Shown: in pieces, positions 1 through 7,593 of the stretch
Layout of the letters: the number at the start of each line of letters is the position of its first letter
How positions within the stretch are numbered: position 1 is the stretch's first letter
Assembly (NCBI GenBank): GCA_943704525.1
Contig: CALSCQ010003086.1
Coordinates: 1 to 16,310 of the forward strand
Length of the DNA: 16,310 nucleotides
Reading direction: 5' to 3'
Source of the DNA: Pigoraptor vietnamica
Taxonomy: Eukaryota > Opisthokonta > Filasterea
Position numbers and translations under genes: made by a program
Notes under the pieces: model-generated
Databases searched by the model: none
What the model was told of the DNA's origin: nothing
Seen by the model: only the letters and a program-made list of their open reading frames with translations

Positions 1-358
1 GGAATTGTAGTATATCAGTGAGCCAATTAATGCCCTGAAAACTCGGGAAAACGTTGCGCACTCCTTGTTCACAAAGAGACGTTCAAAGCAACCCCCAAAA
101 TTGTGTTCCCCAGTAAAAAAAAAAAAAAATTGGTCTATGCCGTGCGTCGCTCGGGCTGGCGCCCTCGCTCGCTACGGCATATTTATCATATTGCAGTTTT
201 GGGGTGATTCTTTATGTCCTTAGAAGGGATTCTGATGACTTTTGCTTTCCTTTATTTGGGTACTGTCGTTTGTAAAAGCTTATAAAAAAGTTGATACTGC
301 TTTGTTACTAATCACGTGCACAGAAATTTTGTTCTGTTGAAACAAATTCACAGGGACA
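1..358. other. Left non-coding region
   Basis: No convincing gene is present. The stretch holds a run of 15 A at 115-129, an imperfect hairpin at 137-180 and one CACGTG at 313-318. It lies downstream of the stop codon of the leftmost minus-strand gene, so it may contain that gene's 3' end and part of the element's terminal region. It does not match the right edge in inverted orientation. Confidence 0.6.
137..180. repeat. Imperfect GC-rich hairpin
   Basis: A 44-base imperfect inverted repeat begins with ATGCCGT and ends with ACGGCAT, with GGGC and GCCC near the loop. The middle of the stem pairs only with gaps. It directly follows the A15 run and is far more GC-rich than its surroundings. It could be a transcript-end structure or a terminal-region hairpin; the sequence does not decide. 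Confidence 0.5.
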
Positions 359-1039
359 CTACTTCCTCAGTTTCTTCAACTCGTCCTTGCTGTTATACAG
401 TTTGAAGAGCACTTCCTTCTCAAGCATTGATTGCAGCTTCGGGTCGCAGTCATCAATCGAGGCTATGACAATCTCAATGCATTTTTTGAAAGGTACGTAC
501 CGAGGGAAAATCTCTCCATCCTCATCAAAGCAAGTGTCTTGAAGCAGGTTTGACAATTCTTCTTTTCTCTTGTCAATCAGTTCGGTCGTCAGAAGGCGTG
601 CGTCTTTCATCTTCCATTTCTTGTCTCTGGCATCAAAGTACATTGCGTACCCTCGGCTCATGGCATTCACATACGCATTTCGGTTCTCTGGATGCTCACT
701 GTTGAAATTAATCAAGTCGATGTACTTGAGAACCGCCAATTTCTTGGAATTTATGATTGCCATCTTGTCTTTCTTGGTAATGTAGGACACATCTTCCATG
801 CCGAGAGGATTCACGTTCATGTGGGGTTGCTTGTCGCATGCAAGGACATGTCTTTTTAAGTTGTGAAGCAAAGTAAAGGACTTGCCGCAAAGATTACAGG
901 ATAGAATCTCTTTGCAAATACGTTCATCTTCTACGCACGTTCGCTTTCTTTGACAGTGCGAATCGTACGATGACTTCCTGTCGAAAACTTTTCCACACTT
1001 CTCACACGTATACTCAACCATTTTGTTTCTTGATGACAT
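359..1039 (-). CDS. C2H2 zinc-finger protein with large-DNA-virus-type C-terminal domain
   Basis: This reads as a 226-residue protein when started at the ATG at 1039. The open frame continues upstream to a GTG, but a TATA-like GCATAAAAAA sits at 1084-1095, which favours the internal ATG. Two zinc fingers lie near the N-terminus: C12, C15, H28, C35 and C48, C51, H64, C68. Residues 111-124 hold a pattern (NFNSEHPENRNAYV) followed by Tyr/Phe-rich and Trp positions. This resembles a domain that follows zinc fingers in many proteins of large nucleocytoplasmic DNA viruses, where its role is unknown. DNA or RNA binding is likely from the fingers; regulation of virus or host genes is inference. It is separated from the virion block by about 470 bases of non-coding DNA and may be a separately controlled accessory gene. 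Confidence 0.8.
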   Translation of the reverse strand: MSSRNKMVEYTCEKCGKVFDRKSSYDSHCQRKRTCVEDERICKEILSCNLCGKSFTLLHNLKRHVLACDKQPHMNVNPLGMEDVSYITKKDKMAIINSKKLAVLKYIDLINFNSEHPENRNAYVNAMSRGYAMYFDARDKKWKMKDARLLTTELIDKRKEELSNLLQDTCFDEDGEIFPRYVPFKKCIEIVIASIDDCDPKLQSMLEKEVLFKLYNSKDELKKLRK

Positions 1040-1511
1040 CTTGTATTCTCTTCTAAAGTCATTGATTGTTTCTATGCAATTTTCATGTTTTTTATGCACA
1101 CGAGATGAATAACATTTCCTCTTCTTTCAAGCAGCCATTCAAGTAGACTTTATTAAATGCAAACTTTTTATCAGAGAATGTGTGTGTGTAGGTGTATGTT
1201 GTGTGAAAGTGTTTTATGAGAAAAAGGGAAATGTGAAAATAGAATTTTGGAAGAGAACCCTTCACACACACAATTTGGGAGTGAAATTCTGCATTTCTTT
1301 CAGCTTCTCGTGCTTCTTTCCCCTTAGAAGAGGTGCAGGATGCTGCAGAAATGGGTCCAAAAAGTTATCAAAAGTGTCTTTTTTTGCACATTAGCGAAAA
1401 AAAATTTTAGAAAAAGAAAAAATCACGTGATCACGTTCACTCTCACGTGATCGCACGTGGAGCACAGGTTGGTGGAAGGAATGTACTGTACCGTCCTATA
1501 AATTTCTTGTG
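1040..1511. other. Intergenic region between zinc-finger gene and capsid gene
   Basis: No gene is supported here. The stretch holds the upstream region of the leftmost zinc-finger gene, a GT-rich tract near 1178-1210 that can pair with a CACACA tract near 1259-1273, several A/T runs at 1397-1422, the CACGTG cluster at 1423-1459 and the sequence GTCCTATAAATTT at 1493-1505 just beyond the capsid stop codon. A possible 70-codon plus-strand frame at 1182-1394 shows no recognisable features. Confidence 0.55.
1423..1459. promoter_or_regulatory. Cluster of CACGTG (E-box-like) palindromes
   Basis: Three CACGTG hexamers lie at 1424-1429, 1444-1449 and 1454-1459. The first two are extended to TCACGTGA, 20 bases apart. 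CACGTG is the known core site of many eukaryotic bHLH factors. The cluster lies between the leftmost zinc-finger gene and the 3' end of the capsid gene. Binding is inferred only from the motif. Confidence 0.45.
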
Positions 1512-2964
1512 TTAAACGTACACCTTCGGGCCACTGTCAGAAAGCTGCAGCTGTGCATCATAAACCACGTAAAGGTACAGCGTAAGCGTGGGGCTGTTTG
1601 TGAAGGCATTGTTGTTCACTGTAATCTGCAGCGTGTTGCCTCCGCTCGAGGCCGTGTCAAACCCCACGCCCATGAGATTATCTTGCTCGCAATCCTCCAC
1701 TGCTCTGCAGTCAATTGCAAATGCGTATCTCGAGCGTGCAACAGAGAGGAAATCCCTCGTCGCCGTTGCAGCGGGCTGCGAGAAGGTCTGCGTGTACTGT
1801 GCGGCCTTGAAATTGGGGACTCTGTCATCGCTTGACTGACTGTAGCACTGAGAAGCAACGAGCGAGCTCAATGATCGTTCCACGCGGCGAGTTGAGGTTC
1901 AGATGAGAGAAGGGAAGCGACTGGCCGTTCATCTTGCAGTAAATGGAAGTGATTTCATTGCCGCCGAGCCCCGTCGCACCATCATCACGGCCCGTTGCTG
2001 CAACCGTGCTGATGCCGCTCTCCTTTATGATGCCAAAAACGTATTTCACACTGCGCGCCTTCGTCGAAACACTGAAAGTCTGTGTGCCCGCAGCCGAGGA
2101 AAAGGGGAACTGCTCACAGTTCATCTGATGGTAAGGAACGAGAAGGCCCCTCTCGGGGTCGCTCATGTACTGCCGAATGGCTGCCTCAACCGTTGGAGTG
2201 GCGGAAACAAACTCGCTGTCGAGATAGATGTTGCTCACTGTAAAATTGGTCGGCAACACCCAGCCCGTGCTTGTCACATCGACGTACTGCACGAGGTTAT
2301 AGAGATTGTTCTCGAGCGTCAATTCCACCGTCCAGGGGAGGCGCTGCAAGTAGAGCGGAATGGCGTTGCGGTCCCAGAGATCGCAGGGAATGGCCATTCG
2401 CACACTCTGCGTGTAAATGGTCTCTGTGCCGCCCACATCGACGACTGCCTTTCGATACCCTTCATCGCTCCAGTACTGTACAGCGCCCGACGAATCGACG
2501 GAGAAGTTGTTTGGGTTCGTTTCGTCGCTTCCATGAAGTTCGAGCAGCTTGCCATAAGAGTTTGTAAACTCGGCAGTCCTAAAGCAATTGAAAAGCGAGT
2601 AGATCTTGCCCGGATTCTGCAGGTCGTAGACGACTTGTGAGCCCACCACGATGCGCACACGCGAGATGGCATTCCACATGTTCTTCTTGAACAGCATGGT
2701 CGACCCCGTAGGCACAAAACCGCTTGCAGCATCGAGCGCAATGTCAAAGTTGAGATAGCAAGGGCCCACGAGCGCCTGTCCAAAGGGCGTGGGAACGGGA
2801 ATTGTAATCTGCTGACCGGCCTTAGCGCTCTGCGAGAGGGCAGTCGTTCGGAGCTGAACACGTCCTGTATTTGCCTCCAGTCGTCCGATGGGATTCGACA
2901 CGGCCATCATCTTCGAGCTCTGATACTCGGGCATCACGTCGAGAAGTACCTTTGCGTCCGTCAT
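1512..2964 (-). CDS. MCP: Major capsid protein, double jelly-roll (one frame break)
   Basis: Coding runs from the ATG at 2964 to a stop at 1512, about 483 codons, but in two frames. The first frame runs from 2964 to a stop at 1825 and the second covers about 1512-1872. The change falls between roughly 1842 and 1872, consistent with one extra base in this copy; both sides read smoothly as capsid-like sequence. Length, position beside the penton-like gene, the early segment with IPVPTPF and GPCYLNFDI, the glycine/serine-rich strands and the LNSPRG segment before the break fit the capsid proteins of Polintons, adintoviruses and Polinton-like viruses. These trimerise into hexagonal capsomers. A TATA-like box lies about 17 bases upstream of the ATG. 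The family call rests on pattern and context, not alignment. The break could be an assembly error or real inactivation. Confidence 0.8.
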
Positions 2965-2980
2965 CTTCAGTTTTCGTTTG

Positions 2981-2989
2981 GATATAAAT
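2981..2989 (-). promoter_or_regulatory. TATA-like box of capsid gene
   Basis: On the minus strand TTTATATCC lies about 17 bases before the capsid ATG at 2964, in an AT-rich stretch following the neighbouring gene's stop codon. Such close spacing implies a very short leader or a downstream start of transcription. Confidence 0.45.
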
Positions 2990-3033
2990 TACTCTGAGAA
3001 AATATTTTAATTTTTCCGGCCGGCCCTCTTAAC

Positions 3034-3357
3034 TTACTTGATGAGCGAGATGCCGACCCCCGTTAGAAATTCCGGCGACGTGAGCTTGACAATGCTGTCT
3101 TGTATGGGTTTGGGAATGCTGTCCCACGAGATATTCCTGTTCTTCAGCTTTGAAATGAGGCTCGCAAGGAGGCCCTTACCTTTTTCCTTCACAATCTGCT
3201 TTCCACTATCAATTGCCTGTGCCTTCAACTCGTTTAAGGTGTCCCTGTTCTTGTCGAGGAACTGCGCCGCTTGAGATTTTGCCTCGGAACCAAGTCGCGT
3301 GAGGATTCCGCTTCCAATCTTTCGCACTTTTGCACCAAATCGACTGAGCACGCCCAT
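3034..3357 (-). CDS. Small basic amphipathic protein, probable minor virion protein
   Basis: This is a 107-residue protein between the capsid and penton-like genes. The N-terminus (MGVLSRFGAKVRKIGSGILT) is basic and would form an amphipathic helix; a Lys/Gln/Ala-rich helical middle and a hydrophobic C-terminal tail follow. Polintons and adintoviruses carry small proteins of this kind beside the capsid genes, compared in published work with adenovirus core protein pX and membrane-lytic protein pVI. A role in binding genome DNA or disturbing membranes is inference from composition and location. The ATG at 3357 is the only sensible start. No transmembrane segment is certain. Confidence 0.7.
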   Translation of the reverse strand: MGVLSRFGAKVRKIGSGILTRLGSEAKSQAAQFLDKNRDTLNELKAQAIDSGKQIVKEKGKGLLASLISKLKNRNISWDSIPKPIQDSIVKLTSPEFLTGVGISLIK

Positions 3358-3414
3358 CTTTTCCCTTTACGTATCGATAGTTACTGGTACGAAACAATTT
3401 TTTTTAATTCGAGT

Positions 3415-4821
3415 TCATTCGTTTTGAATCAGAGAAAGCGTCAACTGCCAAGCATCGACGTTTTCGATGGCCTTATTGTTCTGGAAGGAGAGTCTAAAGT
3501 CAATCTCGTGAAGGTTTGCATTGTCAGAGACAAGGTAGTAGCCCGCCATCGGACTCGGGACAGTTAAGATGTCGAAAGGAAGTGCGGTGATGGGAATTTT
3601 GCAGATGATGTCATCGCTCTCGCTCGGATTTGTAGAGAGCGATGCATCCCCCTTGCATGCATTGGCCAGCACTTTGCTTTTCACGTAGAGAAAGGGTTCC
3701 TTTGCCATATTCGCAATGTTTGGGCTCGTTTGCGTTGCTGCAGCTGCATAAATTGTTCGGTTTACGTTGAAGCCAAGAAGCTGGTACGCACTGCCGCTTG
3801 AGCTGAAATCCAGCTGGTTCTCGCTCATAACCCAGTCATATGACCGACTCATCGATGTTGTGAAGCTCACTTTGCCATTATTTTCGTCAAAGCTTATGCT
3901 GTAAACCAATCCGTTCTTGTTCAGTCCAAATGCATCCGTGATGGATTGGAGGCCATTGACGAGCTCAAATTTGATCACGTAGTTGCTGTTGATGGACGAT
4001 GCATCGATCGCAGTTGCACTCTGATAAGCCTTATTGTAGAACACAGAAGCAATATTGTACGGATACGAAGTGTTCTTTACACATGCGTACATGCTGAATG
4101 GCTGCGGAGTGCCCGTCGAATCAAATGCGAAGATCTCGATGTGTGGATTCGTGTACCCCTTCGGCGAGCCCGCAGGCGTCCGCACAATCTTGTAGCGGAA
4201 CCTGTAGTTGTTGTTCGCAGTATACGCTGAAGAATCTGAAAGCTTGACTGCGTTGTACATGGCCTCGCAAATGGCATCCATGAGTTCGTTTGGCGTGTAA
4301 GAACCGGCCGCAATTGTCCCCACACGATCTTCGCCGCCACTCTTTTTCCAATACACCTTATTGTTGACTCCCGAGGTGATTGTAATTGTTGTGTCGTTGA
4401 GAGCTGTTTGGAGGGCCGTGCAGAGCTGGTTAATGTTGTAGTTGCCTTCATCAATGGTGAGCGTGAAAGCATTGTAATTTTGGTGATAATCGTAATAGCT
4501 GTCTGTGCTGAAGAATTCATAGTACGGGTAAACGGCCCAATTGCTTAAAAAGTCGGGCACCGTTCCCCATGAAGAAAGCACTGTATCGCTCCAAGAAACG
4601 GGATTGAAGATTGTTGGCGTGATGCTTTCGTTGAGAGTGACAGTGTTGTTCGTTGAGTTCACGTTGTTCCACGTGTATGGAATGGAGACGTTTGTAATTT
4701 GAAAAGCACTGGCTTTGAGTGGATACCGCTGAAATCGCACGGAAAAGTCTGTTGCGGTACCCTTAAAACGGTCATCGGAAGATATGTGAACGTCGGTATA
4801 ATCGCTTGCACCTGAATCCAT
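3415..4821 (-). CDS. Penton-like minor capsid protein
   Basis: This is an intact 468-residue protein, rich in Asn, Ser, Thr and aromatic residues and predicted to be mostly beta-strand. It starts with MDSGASDYTDVHISSDDRFK, a pattern of a short N-terminal arm leading into a first strand. Residues 123-142 (IDEGNYNINQLCTALQTALN) and 171-191 (AGSYTPNELMDAICEAMYNA) are two copies of a G-x-Y-x(3)-L-x(3)-helix unit, typical of penton or minor capsid proteins in Polinton-like viruses. Its place beside the major capsid gene supports the call. It would occupy the five-fold vertices as a pentamer. Only 17 bases separate the ATG from the stop of the upstream gene, and TTATAC lies in that gap. The penton assignment is from pattern and context. 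Confidence 0.75.
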   Translation of the reverse strand: MDSGASDYTDVHISSDDRFKGTATDFSVRFQRYPLKASAFQITNVSIPYTWNNVNSTNNTVTLNESITPTIFNPVSWSDTVLSSWGTVPDFLSNWAVYPYYEFFSTDSYYDYHQNYNAFTLTIDEGNYNINQLCTALQTALNDTTITITSGVNNKVYWKKSGGEDRVGTIAAGSYTPNELMDAICEAMYNAVKLSDSSAYTANNNYRFRYKIVRTPAGSPKGYTNPHIEIFAFDSTGTPQPFSMYACVKNTSYPYNIASVFYNKAYQSATAIDASSINSNYVIKFELVNGLQSITDAFGLNKNGLVYSISFDENNGKVSFTTSMSRSYDWVMSENQLDFSSSGSAYQLLGFNVNRTIYAAAATQTSPNIANMAKEPFLYVKSKVLANACKGDASLSTNPSESDDIICKIPITALPFDILTVPSPMAGYYLVSDNANLHEIDFRLSFQNNKAIENVDAWQLTLSLIQNE

Positions 4822-4838
4822 CAGTAGTATAAGATGGG

Positions 4839-5399
4839 TTATGAAATTATTTTGACTGGTCCTCCTCTTTGACTATTCTCAGCATTTGGTGATGCAGCAG
4901 CGTAGAAGTTGGAGAGATACTTTCGGGCGTTTGCTTTGTTCCTTAACACTTTGTTGCGAAGTCGTAAAGTATCCATCGCTGCATTATAATCTTTCTGGAG
5001 GACTTGCATCTTCTGTGTTCGATCAAAATTCATGAAAGGTGGAGGTGGCGGCGTAGAGGCCTTAATTTCCTGTACTACAGATGGAAAATCGTTGCTGATG
5101 CGGATTTGCTGTTCACTTGAAAGCCAAGGATAAATGTCCTTCAATGTCAATTCGGTCGGCTGACCGGTTTTGTTGTAGTCGTAGTAATATTGCTGCATAT
5201 CGTAAGCATTCGTCTTCATCCCGATTGCCTTCTTCAATGCCTCCGTAAGAAGTGAGACGGGATCGAGATTGGTGATGTTGATGGGACCCTTGCCAGTAAA
5301 AAAGTCCGTGACAGGGTTGCCACTGCTCGTATTTACTGTCACAATGTTTTTGAGGTCGCTTGCAGTCGGGACGACTGTGATGTTATTGTTCAAAACCAT
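4839..5399 (-). CDS. Unknown protein of the virion block
   Basis: This is a 186-residue protein starting at MVLNNNITVV. An in-frame ATG at 5474 would add 25 residues, but those codons overlap a good TATA box (5459-5465), so the later ATG is preferred. The protein has a Thr/Asn-rich start, a Tyr-rich segment (QQYYYDYNKTG), a run of five prolines near residue 117, and a basic helical C-terminal part with many Arg, Lys and Asn. It ends with QRGGPVKIIS; the GG is reminiscent of adenain-type cleavage sites, but no such protease is seen in the window. The family is not recognised. The position upstream of the penton-like gene suggests a structural or assembly role, which is inference. Confidence 0.65.
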   Translation of the reverse strand: MVLNNNITVVPTASDLKNIVTVNTSSGNPVTDFFTGKGPINITNLDPVSLLTEALKKAIGMKTNAYDMQQYYYDYNKTGQPTELTLKDIYPWLSSEQQIRISNDFPSVVQEIKASTPPPPPFMNFDRTQKMQVLQKDYNAAMDTLRLRNKVLRNKANARKYLSNFYAAASPNAENSQRGGPVKIIS

Positions 5400-5458
5400 T
5401 CGTCGACTTATTACCAATGAGAACGAAAAAAAGTGTAGCTCTGTATCCCTTTTCAGAT

Positions 5459-5465
5459 TTTTATA
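5459..5465 (-). promoter_or_regulatory. TATA box upstream of the 5399 gene
   Basis: TATAAAA on the minus strand lies about 60 bases before the ATG at 5399, leaving room for a leader of roughly 30 bases. It lies inside the codons that a start at 5474 would use, and so helps decide the start. The GTAGTAAC repeats lie directly upstream. Confidence 0.55.
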
Positions 5466-5477
5466 AACCCGCATAAA

Positions 5478-5553
5478 TTTCTGGTAGTAACAATGTAGTA
5501 ACGCAAATAAAGGTATTCCTGTACGTTTCTCGTAGTAACAATGTTGTAACGCA
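5478..5553. repeat. Two 28-bp direct repeats containing GTAGTAAC iterons
   Basis: Copy 1 (5478-5505) and copy 2 (5526-5553) are 28 bases each, start 48 bases apart and differ at two positions. Each copy contains two octamers separated by AAT: GTAGTAAC twice in the first copy, and GTAGTAAC then GTTGTAAC in the second. The four octamers lie between the ATPase stop and the TATA box of the next gene, so they may be an upstream activator site or a replication iteron. No exact further copy was noticed in the window. Confidence 0.7.
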
Positions 5554-5576
5554 TTGGAACAAATCAGTCTTAATTT

Positions 5577-6229
5577 TCATTCTTCCCCTCCCTCTTCGCC
5601 GAAACTTTTCACAATTCCATCCTTTAAGCACCAATAGATTGGTTTTCCATTATTTCTGTTCTTGAAATTTGCGATGAAGACGCCGTACTTTGAGCTTGTT
5701 GCCAAATCGACCATCTCCGTGAACTTTTGCTTCGGGATGGTCGACGCATACTCTTCGTACAAAATTTGCAGACTTTTGCCATTCACTGGGCGAAATGCAA
5801 TCAATCCGTCGACATTTTCACGATAAGTAGTGGAAACTCCAGTCAGTTTCTGCGTTAAGAGAATTATACTCACTTTGCTGTGGCGACCACGTGTGGCAAT
5901 GCGATTAATCGTGTGCGATGACTTGAAATGCTCTTCGCTCACCACGTCATCCAAAATAATCAATGTTTCTTCATCATCACCAACATTGTTGAAAATTTGT
6001 TCCAATTTCTCATCATCCCACTCGGAAAATTTGTGCGAATGTGGTAAGATTATACACTTCCACTTGGGATCGACATCAATCGTCGTGGAAAAGACATAGA
6101 CCTTGTCAAATTGTCCTCTCCAGAGCTTGATGAGGAGATTGAGGAGAAGTGAAGTCTTCCCGCTGCACTGCGGGCGCCCGTGATGAGCAAACAGAAAGGC
6201 TTTGATGGAAGCCAGTCATTTTCGGCCAT
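5577..6229 (-). CDS. FtsK/HerA-type genome-packaging ATPase (one frame break)
   Basis: The gene starts at the ATG at 6229 and stops at 5577, about 217 codons, in two frames. The first part (SKPFCLLITGAR) is the strand leading into the Walker A loop. The loop's SGKT-type end lies in the other frame, so the break falls at about 6165-6180, beside a short G run (6172-6174), and is consistent with one missing base. Downstream are a hydrophobic strand ending in two acidic residues (ETLIILDDV, Walker B), a region with TRGRHSKVSIILLTQ that matches the sensor strand of A32/FtsK-type packaging ATPases, and a C-terminal helical part. These enzymes pump DNA into preformed capsids. TATACA lies just upstream of the ATG. 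The upstream gene stops only 23 bases earlier. Whether the break is real is undecided. Confidence 0.8.
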
Positions 6230-6252
6230 TTCAGTGCACTTGTACTGTATAC

Positions 6253-6651
6253 TCACAATATTTTGTTAAGGAGGCATTTGTTCACAAAATTGTCCATGAT
6301 GACCGAGAGAACGGGATGGAAGATGTACTTGAAGTCGTCTTCGAGTGGATTGGCATGGTCGGTTTCCATGTGTTCGAAAACTTTGTCAATTCCAAAAATC
6401 GCCAAGCCGTGGAGGAACATCTTTAACAATGTATCTTTCCGCTCTCTTTTTTCTGTCAAATTCATATTCTTTCGATGTGCAACCGTTTGGTTGGGCGGCT
6501 TTGGCAACATTTTCAAAGTTTCGTGAATGATGGGTTCTTTATGTTCATTTAGCAAACCCGTAACCACGCTCGTGAGCACGTTGCTCTTCTGATTTGATTG
6601 CTGCGCACTCCCAATGGGAACGAGTCGACTGCCCTTGTTTGCAACTGGCAT
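6253..6651 (-). CDS. Unknown protein upstream of the ATPase
   Basis: This is a 132-residue protein from the ATG at 6651; an upstream extension would need a TTG start and would overlap a TATA-like box. The N-terminal third is polar, followed by KPPNQT and a basic stretch (HRKNMNLTEKRERK). A helical C-terminal half with hydrophobic residues (LLKMFLHGLAIFGI, IFHPVLSVIMDNFV) follows. The hydrophobic parts look like packed helices rather than clear membrane spans. The family is not recognised, and none of the expected catalytic residues of an adenain-type protease are visible. It shares a divergent promoter with the plus-strand gene at 6714 and probably a transcript with the ATPase. The sequences just before both ATGs end in CACTGAA. 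Confidence 0.65.
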   Translation of the reverse strand: MPVANKGSRLVPIGSAQQSNQKSNVLTSVVTGLLNEHKEPIIHETLKMLPKPPNQTVAHRKNMNLTEKRERKDTLLKMFLHGLAIFGIDKVFEHMETDHANPLEDDFKYIFHPVLSVIMDNFVNKCLLNKIL

Positions 6652-6713
6652 TTCAGTGATTGAATAATATATTGCCAATATATAAGTTCCAGACGGAAAA
6701 AATCAGTCATAAG
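6652..6713. promoter_or_regulatory. Divergent promoter
   Basis: Only 62 bases separate two ATGs that point away from each other (6651 minus, 6714 plus). The gap holds TATATAAG on the plus strand at 6679-6686, 28 bases before the plus ATG, and AATATATTATTC on the minus strand, about 11 bases before the minus ATG. Both directions are therefore likely to be driven from here. Confidence 0.55.
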
Positions 6714-7544
6714 ATGTCCTTCTTCTCCTCACTCGAAAGCCTGGGTTCTTCTTTAGGAAGGTCGTTGAGCAATGGCCTCAAAACGATCGCATCGCCTTTC
6801 TCAAGTGCTTTGAGTAGTCTCAAGAACCGCATCTCAACTCTCGGAAGCATTCCCGCCCAAAATGCCTACAGAGCTGTGAGTACTCCGAGCATTGCATCAA
6901 GTGCGGCCGCATCCAATTTGTCGCGATCAACCACAAGCGCAATCCCCCTCCTCGAGCGCAATGTAGAGACTTTGCCATCGAACATCCGGCCCTTCTCAAC
7001 AACCGCATCGCAAGTGAGTACGACTGTTTCACGGGCGCCATCGGCCATCTCGGTCACGCCAAGCACACGTTCAGTTCAAAGTGCCGCCGCTGCATCAGTT
7101 TCGAGACCTCCTTCCTACACGAATTTATCAAGTGTTTCCAGTAAATCTGCAGTTCCAACTGCTACAATTCAGGAGAGACTCTTGCAGTTAGGTAAGAAGG
7201 GACTGAATTTGGCCAAGGAAGGTGCGATAAAGGTGGGGAAAGAAACATTACAGGCCGCCCCCCTCGCAGCAGCGGGCGCTGTCGCCGACTATTTGAGTCG
7301 CGAAAGACAGAATCAGCTCGTCGATGACCTTGCGACCAACCAGCAACTCAACCAAGACGAGCTTGATAAATTGATCGAAGAGATTGCAGCAATGGAAGCA
7401 CTGAGAAATGGCGACAGCACGGTGTACGTCAATGATGGGTATCAAGGTAATCCCATCCCCATCTATGCAGAAGATCCCGAAATCACGAGATTGAGACATA
7501 AAATTCATGGGACGAGAAGTGCGGGTCAGGTGCGATTTGGGTAA
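6714..7544 (+). CDS. Ser/Ala-rich putative virion protein
   Basis: This is a 276-residue protein read from the ATG at 6714; an upstream extension needs a TTG start across the TATA box. The N-terminus (MSFFSSLESLGSSLGRSLSN) has small-residue amphipathic helix character. Residues about 60-150 are low-complexity Ser/Thr/Ala/Pro, and about 155-195 form a Lys/Ala/Gly amphipathic helix (LGKKGLNLAKEGAIKVGKE, then QAAPLAAAGAVADYL). An acidic helical part and a polar tail ending in RSAGQVRFG follow. Such composition recalls the pVI- or pX-like internal proteins of adintoviruses, but this is compositional resemblance only. It is one of just two plus-strand genes and converges on the fibre gene, with 49 bases between the stop codons. 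Confidence 0.65.
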   Translation: MSFFSSLESLGSSLGRSLSNGLKTIASPFSSALSSLKNRISTLGSIPAQNAYRAVSTPSIASSAAASNLSRSTTSAIPLLERNVETLPSNIRPFSTTASQVSTTVSRAPSAISVTPSTRSVQSAAAASVSRPPSYTNLSSVSSKSAVPTATIQERLLQLGKKGLNLAKEGAIKVGKETLQAAPLAAAGAVADYLSRERQNQLVDDLATNQQLNQDELDKLIEEIAAMEALRNGDSTVYVNDGYQGNPIPIYAEDPEITRLRHKIHGTRSAGQVRFG

Positions 7545-7593
7545 CCTGACGTCAAATTTTTGTTTCCGATATGTGAAACCATCAGTGATGACG

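Noticed and set aside
1182-1394. Plus-strand frame of 70 codons in the intergenic region
   Set aside because: Short, low-complexity start, no recognisable domain, no promoter-like sequence right before it, and it lies in a simple GT-rich stretch.
1903-2640. Long plus-strand frame (245 codons) opposite the capsid gene
   Set aside because: It is the antisense shadow of the capsid coding sequence, rich in Arg, His and Cys as expected for a shadow frame.
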